From the NCBI GenBank assembly GCA_964017185.1, contig OZ024870.1, forward strand, positions 58,096,312-58,160,311: a DNA stretch of 64,000 nt. The letters run 5' to 3'. Below, one piece after another: positions 22,701 to 37,700 of this stretch. The stretch's first letter is position 1, and the number at the start of each line of letters is the position of its first letter. The notes beneath the pieces are model-generated. The model was given only the letters and a program-made list of their open reading frames with translations, made no database searches and was not told the DNA's origin. This stretch comes from Rugalucina vietnamica. Taxonomy: Eukaryota; Mollusca; Bivalvia; Lucinida; Lucinidae. Made by a program: the position numbers and the translations under genes.

Positions 22701-25700
22701 TTAAAACATTCTTAACATTCTTCTTGTCTGTTGCTTGGCCCACCGGGGTCCAACTGGTGTTTTTCTTTTGCTCCGGAGTTAGTAGGTTATTCGGCGCCCA
22801 GGGATCTCCATCGTCGGGCAGCTTACTCAGTCTGTGAGTCCTGGTTTTTGATTCATCAGGATGTTTATCATGATTTATTTGTTTGTTCTTGATGATTCAT
22901 TGACTAGTTAGAGATTCACCACGAGGACCGAATAACTAACTAAATGTTATGAACCACTGCAGAAGCTGAGGGTGAGGTTATGGCCATGTAAAACCGGTTT
23001 AAGCCCGCCAGTAACTTTGTGTTACTGATCGTTCCAAGTCGATACTTCTGGGGTGGTTCTTTTTGTTTTATGTCTTGGTGTTTAAAAACTTTTTTTGTGC
23101 TGTTGGCGCCTTATGTGTGTTTTCATAATTTTAGTTAAGGTAACTGAGTGGCCACCTATTGGGAAAATAGCTGCTCATTCGGCTTACGATGTGTTTCATG
23201 GTAAAAGTACCTGATTGTTGGTTTGGTTTTTTCCCACCTCGGTTTTTGGAGTGGGAATCTTTTTCTGATTGCGCCTTTTCCTGATCTTTGCCTACTTGTA
23301 CCTTTTTAAACTAGTTCGGTCCTTTTCTATTAGTCAGTTCGTAGCGAATCGTACATATTTTGTTATATGTGCCATTTCAGGGGATGGGAGTACCACTTAT
23401 TTGCACCTCAATTCTCATTGGAGGTATTTGCCTGGCAACGAAAACTGCGACGAGCCAAAATATGTCATTTTGGATTATATTCATCACTTCCTACCACGAG
23501 CAAAAATTATAATAATATTCAGAGATCCTGTCGAAAGGTATGTCATCATTACACATTTTGAAACACATGAAACAAATTTCTCTACCATATGCAGCACCGG
23601 ATCCAAGTTGGATGCTCAAATGATATGCGGTAAGTGTATGACATTTTATCATCTACAGTGCAAAAAATATATATGTGCCTGAGCGCGCTTTCGCCTTCTT
23701 CAGAGGCGTACTATAGACCACATATTAAGAGAGTGATATCTACATCTGTTTATCATAGGCAGTAAAATACTGAAGAGAAAAAGAGCAATCTAAAACTCAT
23801 AATGTGATAAATTCTTATATGATAACTAAAGACGGAATATTTCCATCGGTGTAACGTTAGACCTCTGTCACGGAAGTGAAGCGAGGTCACGAAGTGTTGG
23901 GGTATCACGAAGTGTATCGGAGTGCCGGTTAGCCAGCTGATCTAATATAACTACAGACAAACTAAACACATTCATTCTGCTACAAAATAGAAACATGTAG
24001 ATCTAACTACTGTGAAAATAGCTTAAAAGGTAGAAGTTGACAACGATCAGGAAAAGGCGCAATCAGAAAAAGATTTCCACTCCAAAAACCGAGGTTGGAA
24101 AAAGAATAACAATCAGGTACTTATACCATGAAAACATATCGTAAGTCGAATGAGCAGCTATTTTCCCCAATAGGTGACTACTCAGTTACATAAACTTAAC
24201 TAAAACTATGTAAACATACATAAGGCGCCAACAGCACAAAAAATAACGCCAAGACATAAAACAATAAGAACCACCACAGAAGTATCGCCTTGGAACGATC
24301 AGTAATATAAAATTACTGGCGGGCTTAAATTGATTTTACAGGTACCTAACCTCACCCTCAGCTTATGCAGTGGTTCACAACATTAAGTTAGTTGTTCGGT
24401 CCTCGTGGTGAATCTCTAGCTAGTCAATGAATCATCATGGACAAACAAATAAATCATGATAAACGCCATCATGAATCAAAAACGAGGACTCACCGATTGA
24501 GTAAGCTGCCCGACGATAGAGATCCCTGGGCACCAAATAACTTACTACCTCCGGAACAAAAGAAAAACACCAGCTAAACCCCGGTGGGCCAAGCAACAGA
24601 CAAGAAGGTCCGGCCCCAACCAACTAAAATGAATAGCTTTATGTCAGGGCCATCATAGAGTCTCACGCCCGACCCACCGGCGTGCACTAAAGTAGGCAGC
24701 ATAGTGGGTTAAAACTCAGCATGCAGAATGTCACATAACATTTAAGTTATATCATATACGTCTGTAACGTGTAATGATTTTTCTGAACTGAAAGGAAAAA
24801 TCATTCCTTCCTATAGGTTTCTTAAATTTGTAAACCAAGTCACCATAAAATTCTGGTTCCGAAAGGCCCTCGCGTAAAAGGGTCTTTAGCCCAACATTAA
24901 ATTTGGAAATCAATTCAGTGTCTGCGATAAAATTTAGAAAATGTTAAGAATTTTTGAAAATTTAAAAGAAAAATGGAAAATTTAACAAAAATATGATGTT
25001 TCAAGGCTTATACCTCTAGGAGAGGTTGTACAAAATCTTCGATTCGTAAAAGTTGAGAAATCGAAGAATTTATTGACGTAGAAATAATGTTGTCATTGTG
25101 AGATTTAGCGAATTTCGTGAATTTGGTTATCGGACTTCTATCTCTAAGTATATCACTGAACCACTGCAGAAGCTGAGGGTGAGGTAAGGTGCCTGTAAAA
25201 CCGGTTTAAGCCCGCCAGTAACTTTGTGTTACTGATCGTTCCAATGCGATACTTCTGTGGTGGTTCTTTTTGTTTTATGTCTTGGTGTTTAATTTTTTTT
25301 GTGCTGTTGGCGCCTTATGTATGTTTTCATATTTTTAATAAAGTTAAGGTAACTGAGTGGCCGCCTATTGGGAAAATAGCTGCTCATTCGGCTTACGATA
25401 TGTTTCATGGTATAAGAGCCTGATTGTTAGTTTGGTTTTTTCCCACCTCGGATTTTGGAGTGGGAATCTCTTTCTGATTGTGCCTTTTCCTGATCTTTGC
25501 CTACTTGTACCTGTTTCTAAAGCGTCACTTGTAATCACAACGCTACAAATTCTTGTTATTATTTTATTATTTTTACATTTCCAAATTTCAAATAAACACC
25601 GTAAGCTGTGTGAGCAGCTTTGCCTACTTGTACCTTTTCATGGTTCTAAAATTGTATGAATGGTCCAGGTCACAGCACCAAGATCGCCGAAAATGTCCAT

Positions 25701-28700
25701 ATAAACCTATAAGAAGGTAAAAGTAGGCAATGATCGAGAAATGGCGCAGTCAGAGATAAATTCCCACTACAATAAGAGCTGTCGCAGGACAGCGTAGCTC
25801 GCCTGACTTGTGCTTTGCCACTAAACTTATCAAAATCTATGACCAATGACCTTGACCTCAAGGTCGCTCAGGTGGGTTGTGATGGTACAGCATAAAATTT
25901 TAGACCAATATCCGCAAACATGCAAAGTTTCAACTTGATCCATCAACATAGAGATATATAGACTTCAAAAATCTTTAACCCAAAACTTAAATCAAAAATT
26001 TCTAAGGCCATGACCTTGACCTCAAGTTCTTCCAGGGTGGTCATAATGGTACAGCATAAAACTTCAGACCAATATCTGCCAACATGCAAAGTATCAACTT
26101 GATCAATGTACATGTTCAAGAGATATAGACTTCTGATCGTTCCAAGTCGATACTTCTGTGGTGGTACTTTTTGTTTTATGTCTTGGTGTTTAAAATTTTT
26201 TTTTGTGCTGTTGGCGCCTTATGTATGTTTTCATATTTTTAGTTAAGTTAAGGTAACTGAGTAGCCACCTATTGTGAAAATAGCTGCCCATTCGGCTTAC
26301 GATTGTTTCATGGTATAAGTGCCTGATTGTTAGTTTGGTTTTTTCCCACCTCGGTTTTTGGAGTGGGAATCTTTTTCTGATTGCGCCTTTACCTGATCTT
26401 TGCCTACTTGTATCTTTCTAAAAACTTTAACCGAAAACTTTAACAAATAAAAATCCAAGTCTGTGACCTTGATCTCAAGGTCACCAAGGGTGGGTCATGA
26501 TGGTACTGCATAAAACTTCAGATCAATATCTACCAACATGCAAAGTATCAACTTGATCCATCAACATGTTCAAGAGATATAGACTTATAACAACTTTAAT
26601 GAAAAAATCACTAGAGCACGAAATATAGGTCAAGGTCACAAGATCAATGTGGGTGCAAAGTCGGGACATCGAGGAGAAGCCATATGCAAAGTTTGATGGT
26701 TGTAGGCTTTATAGTTGATGAGATATTAAGGGTTGGCTTAAAAATGACGAAGTCACTGGAGCATGAAATATAGGTCAAGGTCAGTAGGTCAATGTGGGTG
26801 CCGAGTTTGGACATCCAGGAAAAGCCATATGCAAGATTTGATGGTTGTAGGCTTTATAGTTGATGACATATTAAGGGTTGGCTTCAAAAATGACAAAGTC
26901 ACTAGAGCACGAAATATATGTCAAGGTCACAAGGTGAATGTGGGTGCCGAGTCGGGACATCGAAGAGGTCATATGCAAGGTTTGATGGTTGTAGGCTTTA
27001 TAGTTGATGAGATATTAAGAGTTGGCTTCAAAAATGACAAAGTCACTAGAGCACGAAATATAGGTCAAGGTCACTAGATCAATGTGGGTGCAAATTCGGG
27101 ACATCGAGGTCAGTGGCTATCAAGATATAACAATTTTAAAAACTTTAACCGAAAGTGTGACGCGAACATACACTTAAACGGGTACGACCGAGGTGACAAC
27201 AATAGCTCTGTGCACTTCGTGCAGGCGAGCCAAAAACGATGTGGGGAATATTAAATTAACAATAAACATCGTAAGCTGAGTGAACAGCTTTTTCCAAATA
27301 GGCGACCACTCAGTTACAAAAACTTAACTAAGACATGAATCGAAAACGCATAAAAAAGGCACAAGCAGCACAAACATTCAACATCAAAACATAAAACAAT
27401 AAGAACCACCACAGAAGTATTACCTTGGAACGATATGTATTTTAATGCTACCTATTTGTAGATAATGAGATTTGAATCGAGTATGACTGAAATAGCCAAT
27501 GCAAGGCCTGAATTGACAGAGTATCATAAAAGCTTTATTCGTGGACTTAATACTGGTAAGGCCAAAAACATATGTGTGTTTAAAAAAAAAATAAAACAGG
27601 GAAATTACTGGCTGGCTTATACTAGTTTTATTTGGCCATGAGCTCACCCTCAGCTACTGCAGTAGTTCACAACACTTACATGTAGTTAGTTGTTCGGTCC
27701 TCGTGGCGAATCTGTAAATAGTCAATGAATCATGAAGGACAAACAAATAAATCATGCTAACCACCATGATGAATCAAAAACGAATAATTTATTTTAGATA
27801 TGCATGCATCTTATTTTATTTGCACATTGCCATATGAAATGAATCGCAAAATAGACTGAGGTGTAATTATCTGGAATGGCGTTTAAAGTATGTCGACTGT
27901 CTTGTGTATGGTAGCTATACAGGTGTTTTAATTTGTGTTAGAGTGACAGGGCTGGGGTATAAAAGGCCACCCAGGTATACCTGTGTCATTCTTTCTCTGA
28001 CTGTTGAAGTTTTAACATCAATTCTGTGATTCTGATTGGTTGTCATTTGAGTGCTACCGTGACATCACAAAATGATTGACTGGTCTTACCTGTTTGCAAC
28101 TGGCCTTGTTATCTCTTATGCTGTTACAGTAGGCAAACAAAAATAAATAAATAAATAAATAAATAAATAGTCCATGTACATATAATGAATGCATAAGGCA
28201 TAATTTAAAACAGCCAGTGTCTACAATGAATGAATAAATGAACAGATGAACAAATTATTAAACAAATAAATGGGACACTTGTGGTTTTATTTACAAGTGG
28301 ATAAAAGTGCATTGCTTGAAAGACAATTTTCTATCTATTATTATACATGTTATTGATAAATAAATACAAAAATAGGTATTCTGTTTAACATGCACACAAC
28401 TAGATTTTACTAAATAAGGATATGAAGGTTATGAGAAGCAAAAAAGGAACTTATTTTCTTGATATGCATAGACATTGAAAATGATCATAATTTTACATTT
28501 TATTGATAAAAAAATATTATTTGTGATGCAGGGAAGACATATTCAAATGAATCTGTCTTTATGGCGGTTTCTGGCGATCCCCACATCATAAAAAGTGTCA
28601 AATATTGATTTTGGGAATGTGTTAACACATGTTTGTTATTATAAATGTTGTGTGTTTTGAATGCATGTGTTGTGATGTTGTCTTATGTCTTTTTGTAATT

Positions 28701-31700
28701 TTAGAATACATGGTCACTGTTGTAACCCATCGTCATCAGTATTGTATTTGTATGTTTTTTCCATTAATTGATCAAGTACAAACCATTGGTTGTGCTTCGG
28801 ATGACAAAACATCATAAATACACTTATGTGATATTTTTTTTAACTTTCACAAAACTGGATTTCACTATACTAATGTGTATAAATTAGTGATTCAAGAAAG
28901 AAAAAAGTTTTAGATCATTAAAATGCAGCAAGCTAAATAATGTTCCATATAAGTTTTAATCCCACTGCTTCCTTGCTTCAAACTTTATCTCAGAAAGTTA
29001 AGGTGTTCGGTTAGTAAATGCTTTCGCATGATTAATTCTTTATCATGATTTCAGGTTATATTCTGAGTACTACCATGAGTTTGGAAGACTACGGCGAAAT
29101 TTCAACTCGTCACCAGAACATTTCCATGAAGTTGTGGTTTCTGGTTTGAATATGTATAAAGATTGTCTCAAAACCCGAACTCTGCGCAGCTGTGTTTACG
29201 ATGAGAGAATTTATGACAAAACAGTGGTAAGTATTTAACGCATGTAAGACTGGCGTCCCCTTTATGGGACATAGGCAAACAGAACAGCCCCAGATGTGAC
29301 GCCGCAGAATGCTGCGTCCCATCTGGGGCTATTCTGTTTGCATGGGCTACCCATGGCAGAGAAACTGACAAAGTTGTTTCACTGTATGTGGAGGAAGGAG
29401 GCTATCCCACAAGAATTTAAGGATGCATAATCCACCTATACAAGCGGTCAGGAAATCCACAAGTCTGTGACCACCACAGCGGCATTTCCCTCATCAATTG
29501 CTGGGAAGATACTAGCAAAATTCTGTTGAACCGTCTGAATGTTCATCTTGATCAGAAGGGACTTATCCCAGAAAGTCAATGTGGATTTAGATAGGACAGG
29601 GGGCAATAGACATGATCTTCCCAGCGTGACAGCTTCAGGAGAAATGCCCAGAGCAGAATGTACATCTATACATGACGTTTGTCGACCTCACCAATGCGTT
29701 TGACACAGTTAGTCGTGATGGACTCTGGGAAATCATGGCCAAGTTTGGCTGTCCACCCAGATTCATAGCAATGGTGCGGCAATTTCATGATGGCATGCAG
29801 GCACGTGTGCAAAATGATGGAGAGTTCTTTGAACCCTTTGAGGTCAAACAGGGCTGTGTTATGGCACTAACACTGTTCAGCATGACGTTTTCTGCCATTC
29901 TCATGGATGCCTTTTATGACAGTGACACTGGTTTTCCAATCAGGTACCGTTTTGGTGGCAATATATTCAACCTTAGAAGGTTGCAAGCCAAAACTAAGGT
30001 GCTGACTGATGTGCTAGAAGAGCTCCTCTATGCAAATGATATGGATAAGAATGCCAGCTCAGAGGCAAAAATGCAAAGAGCCATGGATCAAGTCTCACAG
30101 TCATGTGATAACTATGATCTCACAATCAGCACATAAAAAAGACAGAGGTTGTACACCAACAAGCACCTGGAAAACCGTACAAAGAACCAACCATCACTGT
30201 GAATGGAGAAAAACTGAAAGCTGTTGATAAATTCACCTACCTGGGAAGCACTCTTTCCAGAGCAGTGCACATTGATGATGAGGTCTTAGCAAGAATTGCA
30301 AAAGCCAGTGTGGCAATCGGAAGACTCCGTGCAAATGTCTGAGAACGAAATGGAATCAAGCTTGACAACAAGCTGAAAGTCTACAAGGCTGTGGTACTTC
30401 CAACCCTCTTGTATGCATGTGAGACCTGGACAGTACACCAGCGCCATGCCCTGTTATAAGAATGCCTGATGAGCGACTTTCAAAGAAAGTCTTCTATGGA
30501 TAACTACAAGAGGGAAAGCGCTCTCAAGGTGGCCAGAAGAAACGCAACAAAGACACCCTGAAAGCCTCTCTGAAGGATTTCGACATACAAATTGGGTCTT
30601 GGGATCAGACTGCACAGGATCGATCAAAGTGGCGAGGTCTCATCAACAAACGAGCAGCTCTCTATGAAAAAAGAGAATCTGTGAAGCTGATAGAAAGCAT
30701 AGAGAACGTAAAGCCAATACCAATGGGCCACCAACTGATTTAATGACATTGACTTGCTCTGATTAGAGCTAGAATTGGCCTTGTCAGCCATCAAGGAACT
30801 CACCAACACACCGCTCAGCACGGTCATCCCTTGGGTTGGAAACTTCCATCTAGAACAGAACACCATATTAGATTCTTTTTCTTGCACAACAACCCCCAAA
30901 ATCTGGTTTATTTCAAGGTTTTGCGTATTTTTTTAGCCTGGGTGAGAACACCTGGGTGAGATGCAATTTTATCACCCAGGCAAAAAGTGTGGCAATTTCT
31001 GTCTGGTGTGCAAGAAAATAAAATATAAAATTTATAGTGAGACTTAAAAGACTCTATAGTGCTGAGCGCCAAGCATCGTAGCCACTGGTATTGTAACAAT
31101 GAATTTCTTTTCTTTCTTTTCTGATACTTAGATCAGCATCCAGCTAGGGATATACTGTGTCTACTGGCAAGAATTGTTTAGAATATTTCCAAGAAAACAA
31201 ATTTTGGCACTGCAGCATACAGAACTACTACACACAGCACGGGTGCAGAATAAAATCTTCGAATTTCTAGATATGGGTACGTACTTACAACATAACACTC
31301 GTTTATGCAATTCCGAAAGGCAGCCACTCAGCCACATTAGACAATCCATGTATCATTACGTAAACATACCCATACAATATACAGAGATTTTTAAAGTTGT
31401 TAAAAATGGAGAAAAAATCAGCAGATTTTTTTTTTCAAAACATAGATCGTGGGTACATAATTAGAACCGCTTCGGCGAGGCGGTTCTAACGAGTACCCAC
31501 AATCTATGTTTTGGAGCAAAAATAAGAAAAATAGGTATACCCCTAAAAACATCAGTTTCACTATATAAAAGTGGGTTATGAGGGGGTAACATTTCACGGA
31601 CGTGTTTTCCTGATATTTTAATGAATTGAAACGGAACGTCACGCCCTGAAACAACATAGTTCGGTGTGGTAACCTTAAGTGCCGGTCCCACAGAATCGTA

Positions 31701-34700
31701 AGCAATTATACAATTGCCTAATTATAAGTTAATTGATAAGACTGCGTATACGCATAATTTGTAAACTGTTTTCCAACGTGTTTCTGCTTTCTTCATTTGC
31801 ATAATGGCCCCCTCGAAGAAATTACCCCCTCCCCACCCCCCCCCCCCCCCAAAAAAAAAATAAAATAAAATAAAATTAAAATAAATAATAATAATATTAA
31901 GACAACCGCAGGCTGTCAACCAATTTCTATATTCCTATTAAACTCCTATATTTTGGGTCCAAATCCTATATTTTTGAGCACCTCCTATATTTCTATAAAT
32001 TCTCCTATATTTTGAAAATATTTCCTATATTTTTAGGAAAATTTGTTGACAATGAATAATCAAATATAGTAAATAGTAGTGCTCTGAAACTGCCTTTTGC
32101 CTCTTTTATCCTCTTTATTCTTTAATTTTTAAATAAAATCATTTTCATACTGTATATTATATAGTGCATAAATGGTCATTATGTCACTACTTAGTCAGGG
32201 TTACTTTTAAGTCAAAAGCATGTCCCATTTTCACAACAAGTAATAAATTATATATCCTAGTCTCTATGAAAATTGTCATGTTTTTTGTATTGTATCTTTT
32301 TAATGTATTTTAGCTCACCTAAGCCGAAGGCTTACACGGTGAGCTTATAGGATGGCCATGATCCGGCGTCCGTCGTCCGTCGTCCGTCCGTCGACCACAA
32401 TTTCAAAGATCTTCTTCTCTGAAACCGCTTGGCCAATCAAACTGAAATTTTATGTGGAGCATCCATGGGTAGGGGGAACTGAAGTTTGATCGCGAGATCC
32501 GGATCACATGACCAAGATGGCCGCCACGCCCATATATGGTAAAAACATTTCAAAAATCTTCTTCTCCAGAACCGGTGGGCCGATTTCCACGAAACTTGGC
32601 ATGTAGCATCGGGGACTACAACCAATCATAGTTTGATAAAATGATGACCCTTGGATGACCTTGATATATTTTACGGCAAGGTCAAAATTGGAAACATAGG
32701 CTTTTACATGGGGGAAAAAGTGAAAACTATGGATGTTTTGAAAACTATTGCAGCCTGAGGCCTGAAAAGTGGTAGATGAAAACAACTAATGAAGTAGATG
32801 AAGGTATGTGATTAATTTAGGTCAAGGTTGACCTTGGCCAGTCTGTCGTCTGTCGTCCTTTAACACTTTTCAAAGATCTTCTTCTCTGAAACTGCTTGGC
32901 CAATCAAAGTGAAATTTTATGTGGATCGTCCATGGGTAGAGGGAACGAAAGTTTGATCGCGAAATCCAGGTCACATTACCAAGATGGCCGCCACGCCCAT
33001 ATATGGTAAAACCACTCAAAAATCTTCTTCTCATGAACCGGAAGGCCGATTTTCACGAAACTGGGTATGTAGCATTTGGGACTACAGGCTTTTACATGGG
33101 GAAAAAGTTAAAATTATGGATTTTTTGAACACTATTGCAGCCTGAGGCCTGAAAAGTGATAGATGCAAAACAACTAATGAAAGTATGTGATTAATTTAGG
33201 TCAAGGTCATTTCTTGACCTTGACCAGTCTGTCGTCCATACACACTTTTCAAAGATCTTCTTCTCTGAAACTGCATGACCAATCAAACTGAAATTTTATG
33301 TGGAGCATCCATGGATAGAGATTATGAAAGTTTGCTCGCGAAATCAAGGTCACATGACCAAGATGGCCGCCAATCCCATATATGGTAAAAACCACTCAAA
33401 AATCTTCTTCTCCAGAACCGGCAGGCCGATTTTCATGAAATTTGGGACTCCAGACCATCATAGTTTGTTAAAATGATGACCCTAAAATGACCTTGACATA
33501 TTTTATGGCAAGGTCAATTTTGGAAACATGGGCTTTTACGTGGGGAAAAAGTGAAAATTATGGATTTTTTGAAAACTATTGCAGCCTGAGGCCTGAAAAA
33601 TGGTAGATGGAAACAACTAATGGAGTAGATGAAGGGATATGATTAATTTAGGTCAAGGTCATCTCTTGACCTAGGAGGGTCTGTCGTCCATACACACTTT
33701 TCAAAGATCTTCTTCTCTGAAACCGCTTGGCCAGTCAAAGTGAAATTTTATGTGGAGCATCCATGGATAGAGGGAACGAAAGTTTGATTGCGAAATCCGG
33801 GGCAAATGACCAAGATGGCCGCCACGCCCATATATGGTAAAAACCATTAAAAATCTTCTTCTCTAGAACCGGTAAGCCGATTTCCACGAAACTTGGTATG
33901 TAGCATTGGAGACTCTAGCCCATCATATTTTGATAAAATGATGACCCTTGGATGATCTTGACCTATTTTATGGCAAGGTCAATTTTGTAAACATAGGCTT
34001 TAACATTGGAAAAGGCGTAAACAATGGATTTTATGGAAAGTTGCTACATACAGACAACTAATAGTCAGTGAAGGTATATAATTAATTAAGGTCAAGGTCA
34101 TTTTTTACCTTGACCATAGTCTGTCTTCATCCATTATTCCAAAGATCTTTTTCTCTGAAACAGTTTGGCCTATGAAAGTGAAATTGTATGTGGAGCCTCC
34201 ATGGACAGGGGGAAGGGAAGTTTAATCGCGAAATCCAGGTCACATGCTCAACATGGCTACCATGTTTAAACATGTGCAAAATGCTCAAAAATGTTATTCT
34301 CAAGAACCGGTGGGCTGATTTTTACGAAACTTGGTATGTATCATTTGGAGCTCCAGTCCATTTTAGTTTGAACAAATGATCACCCTAGGATGACCTTGTC
34401 CTATTTTATTGCAAGTTCAACTTTGGAAACTTAAGCTTTTGCATGGGAAAATGTGTGAAAATCAGAGTTTTTGAAATCTATTGCAGCCTGAAACCTGAAA
34501 AGTGGCAGATGCAGAGAACTAGTGTAGTGAATAAAGGTATGTGATTAATGAAGGTCAAGGTGAAATCCAGGTCGCATGCTCAACATGGCATTCATAGCAA
34601 TTATTCGTTCTCTTTTCACGAAACTTGGTTTGTAGCATTTGGAACTACAGCCTATCATAAGTTGAACAAATTATGACCCTAGGATGACCTTGTCCAATTT

Positions 34701-37700
34701 TATGGAACGGTCAGATATGGATATTTATGCTTTAACATGGGTAAAAATAAAACAATGAATTTTTTTGAAGTCTATTATGAAACTTATGCTTTACAACTAG
34801 ATCTCAAGTGAGCGTTAACAGGACCAATGGTTTGAAGCCTGAGACCGGAAAAGTTGTAGAAGCAGACAACTAATGCACTTAATTTAGGTGATTAAGGTCA
34901 TTGTGTTTTACCTTCAAAGATGATCTTCACTAATACCGATTTAATGATGAACGCCAATTTTATGCAGAACATCTATACTCTATAGGTAGACAAAACAAAA
35001 AAGTTTGTTCACTAAATCATTTCAAAAATATTCAGAACCGATTGTCCTATTTTTAGCTCACCTGAGCCGAAGGCTCACAAGGTGAGCTTATAGGATGGCC
35101 ATGATCCGGCGTCCGTCCGTCCGTCCACAACAAAGATCTTCTCTGAAACCGCTTTGCCCATCAAGTTGAAATTTTATGTGGAGCCTCCTTGAATAGTGGC
35201 ATTGTAATTTTATTCGCGATATCTTGGTCACATGACCAAGATGGCCGCCACGCCAATATATGGTAAAAACACTTCAAAAATCTTCTTCTCCAGAACCGGA
35301 AGGCCGATTTTCACGAAACTTGGTATGTAGCATTTGGGACTACAGCCCATCATAGTTTGATAAAATGATGATCCTTGGATGACCTTGACCTATTTAACGG
35401 CACGGTTAAATTAAGAAACATAGGCTTTTACATGGGAAAAAGTGAAAACTATAGATTTTTTGAAAACTATTGCAGCCTGAGGCCTGAAAAGTGGTAGATG
35501 CAAACAACTAATGGAGTAGATGAAGGTATATGATTAATTAAGGTCAAGGTCATCTTTTGACCTTGGCAGTCTGTCGTCCATACACACTTTTCAAAGATCT
35601 TCTTCTCTGAAACTGCTTGGCCAATCAAAGTGAAATTTTATGTGGAGCATCCATGGGTAGGGGAGACGACGAAAGATTGATCTCGAAATCAAGGTCACAT
35701 GACCAAGATGGCCGCCACGCCCATATATAGTAAAAACCACTCAAAAATCTTCTTCTCCAGAACCGGCAGGCAGATTTTTTCATGAAACTTAGTATATAGC
35801 ATTTGGGACTCCAGCCCATCATAGTTTGATCAAATGAAGACCATAGGATGACCTTGGCCTATTTTACGTCAATGTCAATTTTGGAAACATATGCTTTTAC
35901 ATGGGAAAAAGTGAAAACTATGGATTTTTTGAAAACTATTGCAGCCTGAGACCTGAAAAGTGGTAGATGCAAACAACTAATGGAGTAGATGAAGGTATGT
36001 GATTAATTTAGGTCAAAGTCATCTCTTGACCTTGGCCTGTCTGTCATCCATACATATTTTTCAAAGATCTTCTCTGAAACTGCTTGGCCAATCAAAGTGA
36101 AATTTTATGTGAAGCATCCATGGGTAGGGGAGACGAAAGTTTGATTGCGAAATCTAGGTCACATGACCAAGATGGCCGCCAAACCCTTATATGGTAAAAA
36201 ACACTCAAAAATCTTCTACTCCAGAACCGGCAGGCCGATTTTCATGAAACTTGGTATGTAGCATTTGGGACTCCAGCCCATTATAGTTTGATCACATGAT
36301 GACCCTTGGATGACCTTGACTTATTTTACAGCAATTTTAATTTTGGAAACATGGATTTTTGTAAAACTGTTGCAGCCTGAGACCTGAAAAGTGGTAGATG
36401 CAAACAACTAATGGAGTAGATGAAGGTATGTGATTAATTTAGCTCAAGGTCATCTCTTGACATTGGCCTGTCTGTCGTCCATACACACTTTTCAAAGATC
36501 TTCTTCTCTGAAACTGCTTGGCCAATCAAAGTGAAATTGTATGTGAAGCATCCATGGGTAGGGGAGACGAAAGTTTGATTGCGAAATCCAGGTCATATGA
36601 CCAAGATGGCCGCCACACCCATATATGATAAAAACCACTCAAAAATCTTCTTCTCCAGAACCGGCAGGCCGATTTTCACGAAACTTGGTATGTAGCATTT
36701 GGGACTCCAGCCCATCATAAGATCAAATGATTAGCCTAGGATGACCTTGACTTATTTTACAGCAATTTCAATTTTGGAAACATAGGCTTTTACATGGGAA
36801 AAGTGAAAACTGGATTTTTTTAAAACTGTTGCAGCCTGAGACCTGAAAGTTGCTAGATGCAGACAACTAATGGAGTCAATGAAGGTAAGTTATTAATGAA
36901 GGCCAAGGTCAAGGTAATTTAAATATCAAAATTAAAATTATGGTCATCTCAGAAATCACTGGCTTTGGGTCATACACACTTTTCAAAGATCTTCTTCTCT
37001 GAAATTGCTTGGCCAATCAAAGTGAAATTTTATGTGGAGCGTCCATGGATAGGGGGAACGAAATTTTGATAGCGAATTTCGGGTCACATGACCAAGATGG
37101 CCGCCATGCCCAACTATGGTAAAAACCACTCAAAAATCTTCTTCTCCAGAACCGGCTGGCCGATTTACGCGAAGCTTGGTATGTAGCATTTGGGACTCCA
37201 GCCCATCGTAGTTTGATCAAATGATGACCCTAGGATGACCTTGACCTATTTAACAGCAATTTCAAATTTGGAAACATAGGCTTTTACATGGGAAAAGGCG
37301 AAAACAATGGATATTTTGGAAACTGTTGCAGCCTGAGACCTGAAAGTTGCTAAATGCAGACAACTAATGGAGTCAATGAAGGTAAGTAATTAATGAAGGC
37401 CAAGGTCATTTCTTGACCTTGACCCAAGGTCATTTAAATATCAAAATTAAAATTATGGTCTTCTCAGAAATCACTGGGTTTGGAAAATATTGCAGCCTGA
37501 GACCTGAAACTTTGCAGATGCAGACATCTTATGATGTCAATAAAGGTGTGTGAGTATTCAAGGTCAAGGTCATTTCATGATGACTTAATACTCCAAGATT
37601 AGGCTTCAGGTGAGCGTTCTCAGGACCAATGGTCCTCTGTTTTTTTTTCTTCCTATGCCTTAATTTTGTTGTAAATTGATGCAACTGTCAGTGTACAACT

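Noticed and set aside
32437-37220. Repeated minus-strand frames with [20 protein letters not shown]-like peptides
   Set aside because: These are reverse translations of the CCAAGATGGCCGCC-containing tandem units of HINE-like elements; frames shift between units and have no start or domain logic.
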